Shown: positions 27,308 through 35,427 of the stretch, piece by piece
Layout of the letters: each line of letters starts with the position of its first letter
Numbering within the stretch: the stretch's first letter is position 1
Assembly (NCBI GenBank): GCA_942493365.1
Contig: OW818697.1
Location: 434,001 to 498,000, forward strand
Direction of reading: 5' to 3'
Source of the DNA: UBA8949 sp942493365
Lineage (GTDB): Bacteria > Bacillota > Clostridia > Saccharofermentanales > UBA5734
DNA length: 64,000 nucleotides
Made by a program: the position numbers and the translations under genes
Notes under the pieces: generated by a model
The model's input: the letters and a program-made list of their open reading frames with translations, nothing else
The model's database searches: none
What the model was told of the DNA's origin: nothing

Positions 27308-28330
27308 ATGATCAAGCGGAAAATCAGAGGCAGCACTCGATTGCTGGCCGGCATTTTCCTGACGTTGGCGCTAGTCGGTTGTGCCGCACCGGGTTCTATG
27401 ACGCCTGAAACCGTCAACACAACAGATGAGACAGCAGTGACTTCGTCAACGACAACCACCGAACCATCAAGTGATATTGTTATTGAGACTCTGGCAACAG
27501 ATCCGGACGGACGTCCTTTCCAGGTGCTTTCCATAGCCAATTCTTATCTGGTCGACCTCAATGGCGACGGAACCCAGGAACATCTTTCGATCGACCTCCG
27601 AGAGGAACCGGAAAGTCATGATATCGATAAGCACTTCATCCTGCTGCTGAACGGAGAAATCGCAGGCTTGCTGGATACTGAACCACCGACCATTGTCCTG
27701 ACCGATCTTGATCAGGCCGATGGTTATCTGGACTTGCTGCTGGAATGGCAGGGCTACCTTGGTTATACTAGCGGATTCTATTTTTATGACGGCCAAAATA
27801 TGATTAATCGCGGGATCATTGAAGACAGCTTCCTTTACTGGCCGGGTCGCAACGACGAACAGTCCGGCAATCAGCCAACCGGACTGGATGAAACCAAATT
27901 GCCCGAAAGCGGCATCCTGATTGAAAACAACTTCGGTCAGTACGGGTATTTTTCGGACGACAAATGGTTTTATGAACAACCCTGGTTCATCGCGCCCAAC
28001 GGCCTGTTCGAGAAGATGCCGCTGGAAGGCTATCTGCCGATGGCCTGCTTTGACGACGCAACCGGCGCTCGTTTGCCCTATCTGCCTGTTAACCTGAAAA
28101 TTGACCTGCCGCTCTACGTCGAGCCGACAGCCGCGCAAACCATCATTACCGCTGTCGCCGGTGAAACCGTCCACCTGACTCGGACTGACAACATTCAGTG
28201 GGTTGAGTTGCAGCGCCCGAACGGCCAGCGTGGCTGGTTTAGAACGGATTACCGCGGCGGCTATACCATCCTGATCGACGGTGATGAGATTGCCAAGGAA
28301 GATGTCTTCATGGGCATCAATTACAATTGA
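27308..28330 (+). CDS. Lipoprotein, paralogue B2
   Basis: A 340-residue lipoprotein with lipobox LVGCAAPG and a short Thr-rich linker. It is closely related to B1: YLVDLNGDGTQEHLSIDL, DLDQADGYLDLLLEW, WPGRNDEQSGNQPTG, EQPWFIAPNGLFE, and the SH3-like QWVELQRPNGQRGWFRTDY, ending DVFMGINYN. It is 19 bp after A2, repeating the A-B spacing of the first pair. The unit A-B was therefore duplicated as a whole. The gene is followed by a hairpin that terminates the convergent zinc-ribbon gene. Confidence 0.8.
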   Translation: MIKRKIRGSTRLLAGIFLTLALVGCAAPGSMTPETVNTTDETAVTSSTTTTEPSSDIVIETLATDPDGRPFQVLSIANSYLVDLNGDGTQEHLSIDLREEPESHDIDKHFILLLNGEIAGLLDTEPPTIVLTDLDQADGYLDLLLEWQGYLGYTSGFYFYDGQNMINRGIIEDSFLYWPGRNDEQSGNQPTGLDETKLPESGILIENNFGQYGYFSDDKWFYEQPWFIAPNGLFEKMPLEGYLPMACFDDATGARLPYLPVNLKIDLPLYVEPTAAQTIITAVAGETVHLTRTDNIQWVELQRPNGQRGWFRTDYRGGYTILIDGDEIAKEDVFMGINYN

Positions 28331-28358
28331 CTAAAACTGTTCCACATTTCTCAAAAAA

Positions 28359-28386
28359 AGAGAGCCCGCAAACCTGCGAGCTCTCT
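28359..28386 (-). terminator. Rho-independent terminator of the zinc-ribbon gene
   Basis: Stem AAGAGAGC/GCTCTCTT with inner CGCA/TGCG and an AACC loop. On the minus strand it is followed by seven T, a classic intrinsic terminator. On the plus strand the downstream T-run is short, so it is a weaker terminator for the lipoprotein array. Confidence 0.8.
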
Positions 28387-28408
28387 TCACATCAATTCAG
28401 GATGTTGA

Positions 28409-30184
28409 TCAGTAACTGGGAATGGCAGCACTTAAACCGAGACGATCGGCAAGTTCGGCGAATTTCTGCATAACATCTTCGGTCATCAGCTCGCTGATCC
28501 CCGCGTCGTCAGTAATGCTGACGGTGTCAACGTCGCTCAGATCGGGGATGGTGGCGTCATTGGCCGCGATTTCGGAGTAACGAATATTCAGCGAGCCAAT
28601 ACCAGCAATGCTGAGATCCATGACGAAAACGTTGCCGTCAGCTTTGGCTTCGTAATTGATCTCGGTGGGCATGCCGGACGAAAGAGAGGATTCATCAACA
28701 ATGGTTAGGGTGAATTTGCCCAGCGTGAAGTCTTTCGAGCCGATCCTTTGCTCAAAAACATTTTCAAAATCGATCGTGGCCATGGTGACACCATCAACAC
28801 CAAAGGTCGCACCACCGGTCTTTTTGCCGCCAGTTACGGTGTATTCCGACAGGTATTCAATGGCGCCTGTTCCGGTGTCGATCAGGTAGGAGACGGCTTC
28901 CTTGTTGCCGCTGACCGGGTGGGCATACTGGAAGCTCATCATGGTGGCACCGGCGCTGGTGATGGTCAGATCACGGCCGACAACCTCTTGATTGATATTA
29001 ATATAAACTTTCTGTTCAATGGTAAAGTCGGCGCTGGTGTCATTTTCGGTGTCGTTGAGCTGGTCGATACTGACCTGTAAATCGGCTTCGTAGTCTTCCC
29101 TGGCAAGCTCGCCTGCACCAGAGGAAACAGCCGTCTGGTTGTAAAGCTTGAAAATCTCGTCGTCTTTTTGCAGCATTTCCATAATTTCAATGAGCATCAG
29201 GCGGGCGCTTTCCTTTTCGATGGTCATGGTGTAACAATCATACTTGGCAGAAATTTCGCCAGCGGTGAGCGTTTGTCCCGCAGTCATCTCACATTTGTCG
29301 ACATGTTTGAGCATGATGTCGATCATTTTGGAGAAGGTATTCTTGAGCGCTGCTTCGTTAAAGCTGAAATCGAAGCTACCAGCACCGCTGAACATAGCCG
29401 GATCAAGGACTGAGGTATCGACGCCGGATTGGCTCATCAGGGCGAGGAGTTCTTCGGAAGTGGCCGAGATGTATTTGGGCAAAATATCCGGCAGACCGAC
29501 CAGCATCTGGTCAGAATCGATCAAGCCTTGAGCAGACAGCAAAACTTCGTCGCCGGTCGTCAAGTCGAGCTGATCAAACATCTTGGTCACATCGCCGGTG
29601 CGATTATACAACAATCGGTTTTTGAGCGTTAGGTTCTCGTAAATGGCAGCCATTTCGGCATCCAAGCCCAACGCGGTTTCGTCGAGATCGACTTTGAATT
29701 CAACGTTATAGCCGCCTTTGTCTGCAGTATTGGTATACTGGCCCACATCTCCGATCAGGTCAGAGGTGTTCTGTTTGAGCTCTTTTCCTTCGACGTATGC
29801 GTAATAACCCTTGGTTCCCAGCAGTGCCTTATTGACAGTAGCGCCGACGCCGGGGACAAAAGCATAAACACCGACGCAGACCAGTGCAATGACCAAAATA
29901 ACAACGATGGCGACCAGCGCGCCTTTTTTCTTGCGGCGCGGTGCCGGCGCAGGTGGATTGGGCATGGCGTAGACAGGAGGCGTATACTGCGTTGCGGCCG
30001 GAGCGGGCGTGGCGCCGGTTTTGGTTCCGCATACACCGCAAAACAGAGCGCCGGGTTTCAGCGGGTTTTGACAGTTCGCGCAGGTCGAAGCGACGTTATT
30101 TGCGACGTCAACGGTTCGAGAGCCGCAGTTCGCACAGAAAACGGCATTTTCCGGCATGTCGGCACCGCAATTTATACATTTCAT
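28409..30184 (-). CDS. Double zinc-ribbon membrane protein with large extracytoplasmic domain
   Basis: A 591-residue protein. Two zinc ribbons open it: Cys 3, 6, 17, 20 and Cys 35, 38, 49, 52. A Pro/Ala-rich linker and RRKKK lead into one membrane helix (about residues 88-112), so the ribbons are cytoplasmic and the remaining 470 residues are outside. The outer part is mixed alpha/beta with repeated DLTTGDEVLLSAQG-like stretches and resembles the large exported domains seen after zinc ribbons in Clostridia. I do not recognise the domain. It has its own terminator and an RBS of AGGAGG type (AAGGAGGATCTATC). Two other genes in the window use the same ribbon design. Confidence 0.8.
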   Translation of the reverse strand: MKCINCGADMPENAVFCANCGSRTVDVANNVASTCANCQNPLKPGALFCGVCGTKTGATPAPAATQYTPPVYAMPNPPAPAPRRKKKGALVAIVVILVIALVCVGVYAFVPGVGATVNKALLGTKGYYAYVEGKELKQNTSDLIGDVGQYTNTADKGGYNVEFKVDLDETALGLDAEMAAIYENLTLKNRLLYNRTGDVTKMFDQLDLTTGDEVLLSAQGLIDSDQMLVGLPDILPKYISATSEELLALMSQSGVDTSVLDPAMFSGAGSFDFSFNEAALKNTFSKMIDIMLKHVDKCEMTAGQTLTAGEISAKYDCYTMTIEKESARLMLIEIMEMLQKDDEIFKLYNQTAVSSGAGELAREDYEADLQVSIDQLNDTENDTSADFTIEQKVYININQEVVGRDLTITSAGATMMSFQYAHPVSGNKEAVSYLIDTGTGAIEYLSEYTVTGGKKTGGATFGVDGVTMATIDFENVFEQRIGSKDFTLGKFTLTIVDESSLSSGMPTEINYEAKADGNVFVMDLSIAGIGSLNIRYSEIAANDATIPDLSDVDTVSITDDAGISELMTEDVMQKFAELADRLGLSAAIPSY

Positions 30185-30291
30185 GATAGATCCTCCTTCT
30201 GATTCCTGGCATAAATATACTAAGAAAAGATAACTAGATTATAAACCTGTTAATCAGTCAAGGCAATGTACCGCACAGAAAACTGACAAGA

Positions 30292-31260
30292 TCAGTCGGC
30301 GAAAAACAGACCGTCGAAAACCTCGCCACCGTAAAACGCCTGGGCACCAACCAGAACGGAAAGGCCGCCGTCTGTAAGCTGAAACCAGCCAAGTTCGCCT
30401 TTCTGTGTTCGCATCTGAATCCATTCGACATCATCGGTCCAGATCAGACTGCCCGTCTCGCCAACTTCAGCAACCAGTGTCGGATCGCTGTCACCCGGCA
30501 CGGCATAAAGCGGTAAATCCATCAGCAGCGATACCGCTGTTTCTGGCAGGCGGTCGCCAGTCAAAAGATCAAAGCTGGCCATCGCGGCATACTGCTGAGG
30601 AATCTGTTGAAGCTGACCACCAACTCCGACATGCCAGGGTTGATCGTAGTACCAGGTGTGCAAAACGTTGCCGCGGGCCAGGGCAATCAGACGGCCAAAG
30701 CCATCGAGCTGAATCGTGCCCTGTCCATAAGGGTCGGTCACAATAGTTGGACTGTAGGGATCACAGATTGTACCCTGAACCGAACCACGGCTGACAAGGC
30801 TGGCACCATTGAAATAATAAAAGGTCACAAGATAATCGTCGCTTGGCCCAAGCTCCTGAACAGCGAGGTCCAGAAAAGAGTCGTCAGCATTGAGATCAGT
30901 CAGAAAAAACCAGTCGGTCAGGAAATTATCGCCTTCCCAGGCCATGACGATGCCGTTGAAGGTCAAGTTGGCATGGAATTCATCGATGACGGTGTAAGAA
31001 AAATTTTCGCTTTCGCCGTCAGCATTGAGATCAAAACGATGGTTTATGCCGGCCGGCAGCGGCTGGTAGAAAATGTCAGGTAATGGCGGCTCGGTCGGTG
31101 GTGTTGTTTCAATCGTGGTTTCAATGACTGTTTCGGTCGTGGTCACCGCGGTGGTGCTGGTGTTCGCCGAGAATCTGCAGCTACCAAGCAAAACCGCCGC
31201 TATAAGGACTGCTGGTAAAACAAATAAATTGAATGAACCCGATTTGACAACAAGCCGCAT
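30292..31260 (-). CDS. Lipoprotein, fifth paralogue of the A/B family
   Basis: A 322-residue lipoprotein with lipobox LLGSC and a Thr/Glu-rich linker. It keeps the family marks: HRFDLNADGESENFSY, an FYYFNGASLVSRG stretch, WYYDQPWHVG, EWIQMRTQKGELGWFQL, and the end GGEVFDGLFF. I start it at 31260 behind GGGAGGCGACCATC, which gives a proper signal peptide; a longer frame adds 25 unsupported residues. It is more distant from A1, A2, B1 and B2 than they are from each other. It is divergent from the gntR-ABC operon and may share its operator region. Confidence 0.8.
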   Translation of the reverse strand: MRLVVKSGSFNLFVLPAVLIAAVLLGSCRFSANTSTTAVTTTETVIETTIETTPPTEPPLPDIFYQPLPAGINHRFDLNADGESENFSYTVIDEFHANLTFNGIVMAWEGDNFLTDWFFLTDLNADDSFLDLAVQELGPSDDYLVTFYYFNGASLVSRGSVQGTICDPYSPTIVTDPYGQGTIQLDGFGRLIALARGNVLHTWYYDQPWHVGVGGQLQQIPQQYAAMASFDLLTGDRLPETAVSLLMDLPLYAVPGDSDPTLVAEVGETGSLIWTDDVEWIQMRTQKGELGWFQLTDGGLSVLVGAQAFYGGEVFDGLFFAD

Positions 31261-31287
31261 GATGGTCGCCTCCCTTTTTGCATGATT

Positions 31288-31293
31288 ATTATA
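31288..31293 (-). promoter_or_regulatory. Candidate -10 of the divergent lipoprotein promoter
   Basis: A perfect TATAAT on the minus strand, about 28 bp upstream of the lipoprotein start codon. The -35 match (GTTTGT, 31311-31316) is weak and lies inside the spacer of the gntR promoter on the other strand, so the two promoters are interleaved. Confidence 0.45.
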
Positions 31294-31301
31294 ACATATG
31301 C

Positions 31302-31330
31302 TTGACAAATACAAACGAAGGATGTATTGT
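31302..31330 (+). promoter_or_regulatory. Promoter of the gntR-ABC operon
   Basis: Consensus TTGACA (31302-31307), a 17-bp spacer and TATTGT (31325-31330). The last four bases of the -10 are also the first bases of the 38-bp palindrome, so a bound repressor would block RNA polymerase. Confidence 0.75.
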
Positions 31331-31364
31331 CTCATTGTACTAAGCGCTTAGTACAATGAGACAA
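31327..31364. promoter_or_regulatory. Perfect 38-bp palindromic operator
   Basis: Two 19-bp arms meet at AAGC/GCTT with no mismatch, covering the -10 and transcription start and ending 5 bp before the gntR ribosome binding site (AGGAGGTGAG). The core GTACTAAG-CTTAGTAC resembles operators of YtrA-type GntR regulators. Autoregulation by the following gntR product is the natural reading. Confidence 0.8.
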
Positions 31365-31381
31365 CAGGAGGTGAGCCTTGC

Positions 31382-31744
31382 ATGCTGATTGAGTTTTCTG
31401 GCGATACTCCGATCTACCTGCAGCTGATCCAGATCGTCCGACAGGCCATTATCACCGGCGAGATGCCACCGGGCAGCAAAATACCCAGCGTTCGCGATCT
31501 GGCTGTTCAGTATGGCGTGAACCCCAACACGGTGCAGCGATCACTTGCCGAACTGGAACGCGACGGCCTCGTCTACGCGGAGCGAACCGCAGGCCGTTTC
31601 ATCACGACCGATGCTATCCTGATTGAAAAAACCCGCAGCGAACTGGCTGACCTGCAAATCGACGCGTTCATCGCGCAGATGAAAGTGCTCGGCTACAGCC
31701 AGGAGCAACTGCAAAACATTTTGTCGAAGAAATGGAGTGAATAA
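31382..31744 (+). CDS. GntR/YtrA-family transcriptional regulator
   Basis: A 120-residue regulator of the short YtrA subfamily: an N-terminal winged helix (PIYLQLIQIVRQAIITGEMPPG, shown in part: PIYLQLIQIVRQAI), SVRDLAVQYGVNPNTVQRSL as the recognition region and FITTD at the wing. A 45-residue helical tail then serves for dimerisation. YtrA proteins normally repress their own operon, which codes for an ABC exporter responding to cell-envelope antibiotics. Here the gene is followed with 1 bp spacing by the ATPase gene and preceded by the 38-bp palindrome. The inducing signal is not known. Confidence 0.92.
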   Translation: MLIEFSGDTPIYLQLIQIVRQAIITGEMPPGSKIPSVRDLAVQYGVNPNTVQRSLAELERDGLVYAERTAGRFITTDAILIEKTRSELADLQIDAFIAQMKVLGYSQEQLQNILSKKWSE

Positions 31745-31745
31745 G

Positions 31746-32453
31746 ATGTCCATCATAGAAATCAGTCATCTTAACAAGTCTTATGGCCCAACCAAAGTGC
31801 TGGCCGACCTCTCGCTGACCGCCGACTCGGGCCGCATCATCGGCCTCCTGGGGCCCAATGGCTGCGGCAAAAGCACCTTGCTCAAAATCATGGCCGGCCT
31901 GATCAGCGATTATGAGGGCGACATTCGGATCGACGGTCAGCACCCTGGATTACACACCAAGAGCGTGGTTTCCTATCTGCCCGAGAAGACCTACCTCAGC
32001 GCCTGGCAGCGGCCAATCGACACGTTCGATTATTTTGCTGACTTTTACGCCGATTTCGATCGAGCCAAGGCCGACGACATGCTCCAGCGGTTCCGGCTCA
32101 AACCCAAACAGCGAATCGGCACCATGTCCAAAGGCATGCAGGAAAAATTGCAGCTGGTCCTGGTCATGGCCCGACAGGCCAAAGTCTATTTGTTGGACGA
32201 GCCGATGGGCGGTGTTGATCCGGCGGCGCGCAGCGCCATACTGGACCTGGTGCTGCAAAACTATCAGGAAGATGCCGTGATGCTGCTGGCCACCCACCTG
32301 ATTCAAGATGTCGAGCGAATTTTTGACCATGCCATCATTCTGGGTTTCGGCGAAAAGATTATTGACGAAGATGTCGACACCATTCGCCAACAATACGGCA
32401 AAAGTGTCGATGAGGTCTTCCGGGAGGTGTTCAAATGTTCATTAAACTTTTAA
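31746..32453 (+). CDS. ABC transporter ATP-binding protein (YtrB-like)
   Basis: A 235-residue cytoplasmic ATPase of an ABC-2 exporter. Walker A GPNGCGKST, the signature region as TMSKGMQEKLQL (a degenerate LSGGQ), Walker B VYLLDEPMGGVDP and switch His in LLATHLIQD are present. ATG at 31746 follows GGAGTGAATAAG; a GTG 9 bp earlier overlapping the gntR stop is less likely. It overlaps the permease gene by 19 bp. With the GntR regulator it forms a Ytr-like module, probably involved in envelope stress or peptide export. Confidence 0.92.
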   Translation: MSIIEISHLNKSYGPTKVLADLSLTADSGRIIGLLGPNGCGKSTLLKIMAGLISDYEGDIRIDGQHPGLHTKSVVSYLPEKTYLSAWQRPIDTFDYFADFYADFDRAKADDMLQRFRLKPKQRIGTMSKGMQEKLQLVLVMARQAKVYLLDEPMGGVDPAARSAILDLVLQNYQEDAVMLLATHLIQDVERIFDHAIILGFGEKIIDEDVDTIRQQYGKSVDEVFREVFKCSLNF

Positions 32454-33256
32454 AGCATGAATTCCGCGCGACCCGCCGGACGGTACCGTTTATTTATCTT
32501 GCGACGATGTTCATGATTCTGGTCAATCTTTTGACCCGGCAACTCGACATTGGCTGGGTGTCCGGCTTCATGATGATTATGATGATCGGCTTTGGCGCCG
32601 TGCAGATCCTGATGACCTACATTGTGGTGTTTGCTCGCTATTACAAAAATCTCTACAATTCCGAAGGATACCTGACACACACACTGCCGGTGCCGCCGCG
32701 CAAGCTGCTGGCCAGCAAGGCTGTGGTCGCCTTCTTCTGGCTACTGATCAGTTACATCCTGATGGCAGGCGTCATCGTAACCACCTTGATCCTGATCATC
32801 AGCGAGCAGGCTCATAATCTCAGCCTGCCCCAGGTCCTTGACCAACTGATCGCCGGATCCGGCATACAGAAAACATACTTTTACGCCGCCGCCGCCGGCT
32901 TTGCCGCTTATCTTTTGCTGGCCATCGCCAACTTGCTGGCCCAGGTCTATTTCGCCATCACGGTGGGCAATTTAGCGGTGTTTCACAAGATGGGCATCGC
33001 CGCGCCGATTCTGGCCTACCTGAGCGTCTATTTCGCGCAGCAAACCCTGACCCTCGTGGCCATCGTGTTCATCCCGCTGGGCATCAAACCCGTCGGCGAT
33101 ACGCTGCAAATTGTGCCAGAGGGAATGCTGACGACGATCAGCAATCCAGACTACGTGATCATCGGCTTGGGCCCGGTTTTTATCATGGTGCTGATGACCG
33201 TCGCGCTGCTCTATGCAACCTCGCGTTTCATGGCGCGCGGCACCAGCCTCAAATAG
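32435..33256 (+). CDS. ABC-2 type permease
   Basis: A 273-residue membrane protein with about six helices, starting MFIKLLKHEFRATRRT, the usual amphipathic elbow before helix 1. A SEGYLTHTLPVPPRKLLASK segment (intracellular coupling region) lies after helix 2. It overlaps the ATPase gene, so the two proteins are made together. The substrate is unknown; the module resembles YtrBC-type transporters associated with resistance to lipid II-binding antibiotics. Confidence 0.88.
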   Translation: MFIKLLKHEFRATRRTVPFIYLATMFMILVNLLTRQLDIGWVSGFMMIMMIGFGAVQILMTYIVVFARYYKNLYNSEGYLTHTLPVPPRKLLASKAVVAFFWLLISYILMAGVIVTTLILIISEQAHNLSLPQVLDQLIAGSGIQKTYFYAAAAGFAAYLLLAIANLLAQVYFAITVGNLAVFHKMGIAAPILAYLSVYFAQQTLTLVAIVFIPLGIKPVGDTLQIVPEGMLTTISNPDYVIIGLGPVFIMVLMTVALLYATSRFMARGTSLK

Positions 33257-33344
33257 AACTCTCAACGCCACCGGCTGACTTGTGATCTTTGGCCCGAAAG
33301 ACTAAAATGGAAGTGCTGGATCACAAGCCGACCGGAGGCAGCCG

Positions 33345-33830
33345 ATGAAGCTCTACTTCAAGCAACAGCCCTTTGCATGGGGCGAACGTCTTGAGATCAT
33401 TAACGAAGCACAAGCACTGGTTCTGTCGGCTGAAGGCGAGGTCTTCGACGGCGGGGCCTTGCTGCATCTTTATGACGCCAAGGGCGAGAAGGTCGCACAG
33501 GTCAGACAGCAACTGCTCAGTTGGCGGCCGCGCTATCACATCGAAGTCAAAGGCAAGGAAGTCGGCATTCTGCTCCAGCGTTACGCCATGGTGGGCACTC
33601 GCTATGACATCGACCTTTTGAGCTGGACGACGCGCGGCAACTGGGGATCCGAGCTGTTTGAAGTAGTCGACCACAGCCGCATTGTGATGACCGTCACGCC
33701 GGCCGCGATTGCTGGCTTTGACGGCTATCTGATCGACATCGCAGTCAAAAACGATCTCTTGCCGGCGGTCTGCATCGGGTTGACCATAAACTTTTCGCTC
33801 GCGGCAGAACTTCATCACGGGGTGGGATAA
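33345..33830 (+). CDS. LURP-one-related (Tubby-like fold) protein
   Basis: A 161-residue soluble protein matching the LURP-one-related/YxjI family. The pattern is of short beta strands: MKLYFKQQPFAWGERLEI, LLHLYDAKGEKVAQVRQQLL, RYHIEVKGKEVGILLQ, and a final helix IDIAVKNDLLPAVCIGLTI. The family adopts a 12-strand barrel around a hydrophobic helix, as in Tubby and scramblases. Bacterial function is not established. ATG follows GGAGGCAGCCG. It overlaps the next gene by one base (TAATG). Confidence 0.8.
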   Translation: MKLYFKQQPFAWGERLEIINEAQALVLSAEGEVFDGGALLHLYDAKGEKVAQVRQQLLSWRPRYHIEVKGKEVGILLQRYAMVGTRYDIDLLSWTTRGNWGSELFEVVDHSRIVMTVTPAAIAGFDGYLIDIAVKNDLLPAVCIGLTINFSLAAELHHGVG

Positions 33831-34486
33831 TGGATCGCGAAACGGCAATAACCTATGGAAAAATCGACGGCTGGCTGCAAGTTGGCTACGAAGCGTGGCA
33901 CAAAAAACGCCTTGCGCACACCCGCGAATTTTGGCGGCAGGCCTGGGAGCTGATCGTCGACCTGATGGCGACGGGCCACTATGCCACGCTGGACGAACTC
34001 AACAAAGCCTTCGGCGGCAAACACGGCATCACCAGTTGGGCCGCAGACTATGGCGACGTCCTTTATCAATACGACAGCGACCACCCCGACGAAACGCCGG
34101 CCAGCCTTGCCTTCAACCGTCAGGTGCTCGCCTGGAGCGCCAACCCGCGTGATCTCAACAACCAAAACCGCCGCCGTATGATTGCCATCTGCACCTTCAA
34201 GCACGAAGGCCCGGCGGCCGGTGACGCGGTGTTTGCCGCCTACCTCGCCGAGAATCCCAGTTGGGGCTGGGGTTGGGCCAGTTGGGCCGATCAATACGGC
34301 TTTGACAGCCAAACAAGTTGGTACGACCTGGCACGTGCCGAGGCCATTCTGCGTCAGTCCCTGACCGTTGAAGCGCTCGACAGCCGAGCCACCGTCCGCG
34401 AACGGCTGCGCGATGTCCTGCTCAAGCAAGGCCGCCCGAGCGCGGCGGCGGCAATCGAACTAACCGACACGCGGCGCCAGATTTGA
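33830..34486 (+). CDS. Protein of unknown function, helical repeat type
   Basis: A 218-residue soluble protein, translationally coupled to the LURP-one gene through TAATG. It is mostly alpha-helical with Trp-rich segments (YEAWHKKRLAHTREFWRQAW; WGWGWASWADQYG) and an ending ALDSRATVRERLRDVLLKQGR that looks like a tetratricopeptide-type helix pair. It has no signal peptide, membrane helix or catalytic motif I recognise. Similar proteins often carry a C-terminal SEC-C zinc motif; none is present here. Role unknown. Confidence 0.65.
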   Translation: MDRETAITYGKIDGWLQVGYEAWHKKRLAHTREFWRQAWELIVDLMATGHYATLDELNKAFGGKHGITSWAADYGDVLYQYDSDHPDETPASLAFNRQVLAWSANPRDLNNQNRRRMIAICTFKHEGPAAGDAVFAAYLAENPSWGWGWASWADQYGFDSQTSWYDLARAEAILRQSLTVEALDSRATVRERLRDVLLKQGRPSAAAAIELTDTRRQI

Positions 34487-34553
34487 AGCAACGCAAAACA
34501 TATGGTATGATTCTTGACATACCCAGACGATCAAAAACAAGGAGGCCAATACT

Positions 34554-35372
34554 ATGTTTTGTCCAAGTTGTGGTACCAAGAATGATGATGGCGCCCGTTT
34601 TTGCAGCTCCTGCGGCCGCCCCTTCAACGGCGCACCCGTCGCCGCACCCGTCGCCCAGGCCGCGCCCGTCGCCGCGCCGATCCAACCCCTGAAATACGAA
34701 ATATTCGGTGCCAACCTGCCAGCCGTCTCAATTCGGCTCAACGCCGGCGAGTGCATTTACACCCAGTCGGGCGGCATGACCTGGATGGACAACGGCATCA
34801 TGATGGAAACCAACATGAAGGGCGGCCTGATGAAGGGCCTGGGCCGGATGTTTTCCGGCGACTCCCTCTTCATGGCCACCTATACAGCCAGCCAGCCCAA
34901 TCAGGAAATCGTCATCGCCAGCACCTTCCCGGGCAGCATCGCCGCGGTCGAACTGACCGGCGGCTCGGTCATCGCCCAGAAGTCGGCCTTCCTCTGCGCC
35001 CAACCCAGCGTCAACCTCAGCGCTTATGTGACCAAGGGCCTGGGCGCCGGCTTGTTCGGCGGCGAAGGCTTCATCCTGCAACGCCTCACCGGCGTCGGCA
35101 CGGTGATGCTTGAAATTGACGGTAGCCTGGTGGAGCGCATTTTGGCTCCCGGCGAGGTCATCAAGGTTGACACCGGCAATGTGGCCGCTTTCGAAGACAG
35201 CGTGAATTATCAGGCCGAAATGGTCAAGGGCTTCAAGAACATCCTGTTCGGCGGTGAAGGCCTCTTCCTGACGACTCTGACCGGTCCAGGCAAAGTCTGG
35301 CTGCAAACCATGAACCTGCCGAGCTTTGCCAAATCACTGATCCCATTTTTACCCAAACCATCGGGCACCTGA
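34554..35372 (+). CDS. Zinc-ribbon AIM24/TIGR00266-family protein
   Basis: A 272-residue protein with an N-terminal zinc ribbon (Cys 3, 6, 17, 20), an Ala/Pro/Val linker and an AIM24-type beta-roll domain. Family marks are GECIYTQSGGMTWMD, then KGLGRMFSGDSLF and GLGAGLFGGEGFI, and later GGEGLFLTTLTGPGKVWLQT. The function is unknown in bacteria; the fold is shared with a mitochondrial biogenesis factor. It has a strong RBS (AAGGAGG) and ends at a good terminator, so it may be transcribed alone or at the end of the gntR operon. Confidence 0.88.
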   Translation: MFCPSCGTKNDDGARFCSSCGRPFNGAPVAAPVAQAAPVAAPIQPLKYEIFGANLPAVSIRLNAGECIYTQSGGMTWMDNGIMMETNMKGGLMKGLGRMFSGDSLFMATYTASQPNQEIVIASTFPGSIAAVELTGGSVIAQKSAFLCAQPSVNLSAYVTKGLGAGLFGGEGFILQRLTGVGTVMLEIDGSLVERILAPGEVIKVDTGNVAAFEDSVNYQAEMVKGFKNILFGGEGLFLTTLTGPGKVWLQTMNLPSFAKSLIPFLPKPSGT

Positions 35373-35394
35373 CAAGCACAAGAAAAACACCATC

Positions 35395-35425
35395 AAAAAA
35401 GCACGGGAGGCCATCCCGTGCTTTT
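35395..35425. terminator. Bidirectional intrinsic terminator
   Basis: Stem GCACGGG/CCCGTGC (35401-35407 with 35415-35421), loop AGGCCAT, flanked by six A on the left and four T on the right. It serves both the AIM24 gene and the convergent membrane protein gene, whose stop lies 3 bp away. Confidence 0.85.
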
Positions 35426-35427
35426 AT

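Noticed and set aside
23999..31260. Calling the lipoproteins substrate-binding proteins of an ABC importer
   Set aside because: No importer permease lies in the array, and the domains do not resemble periplasmic-binding folds.
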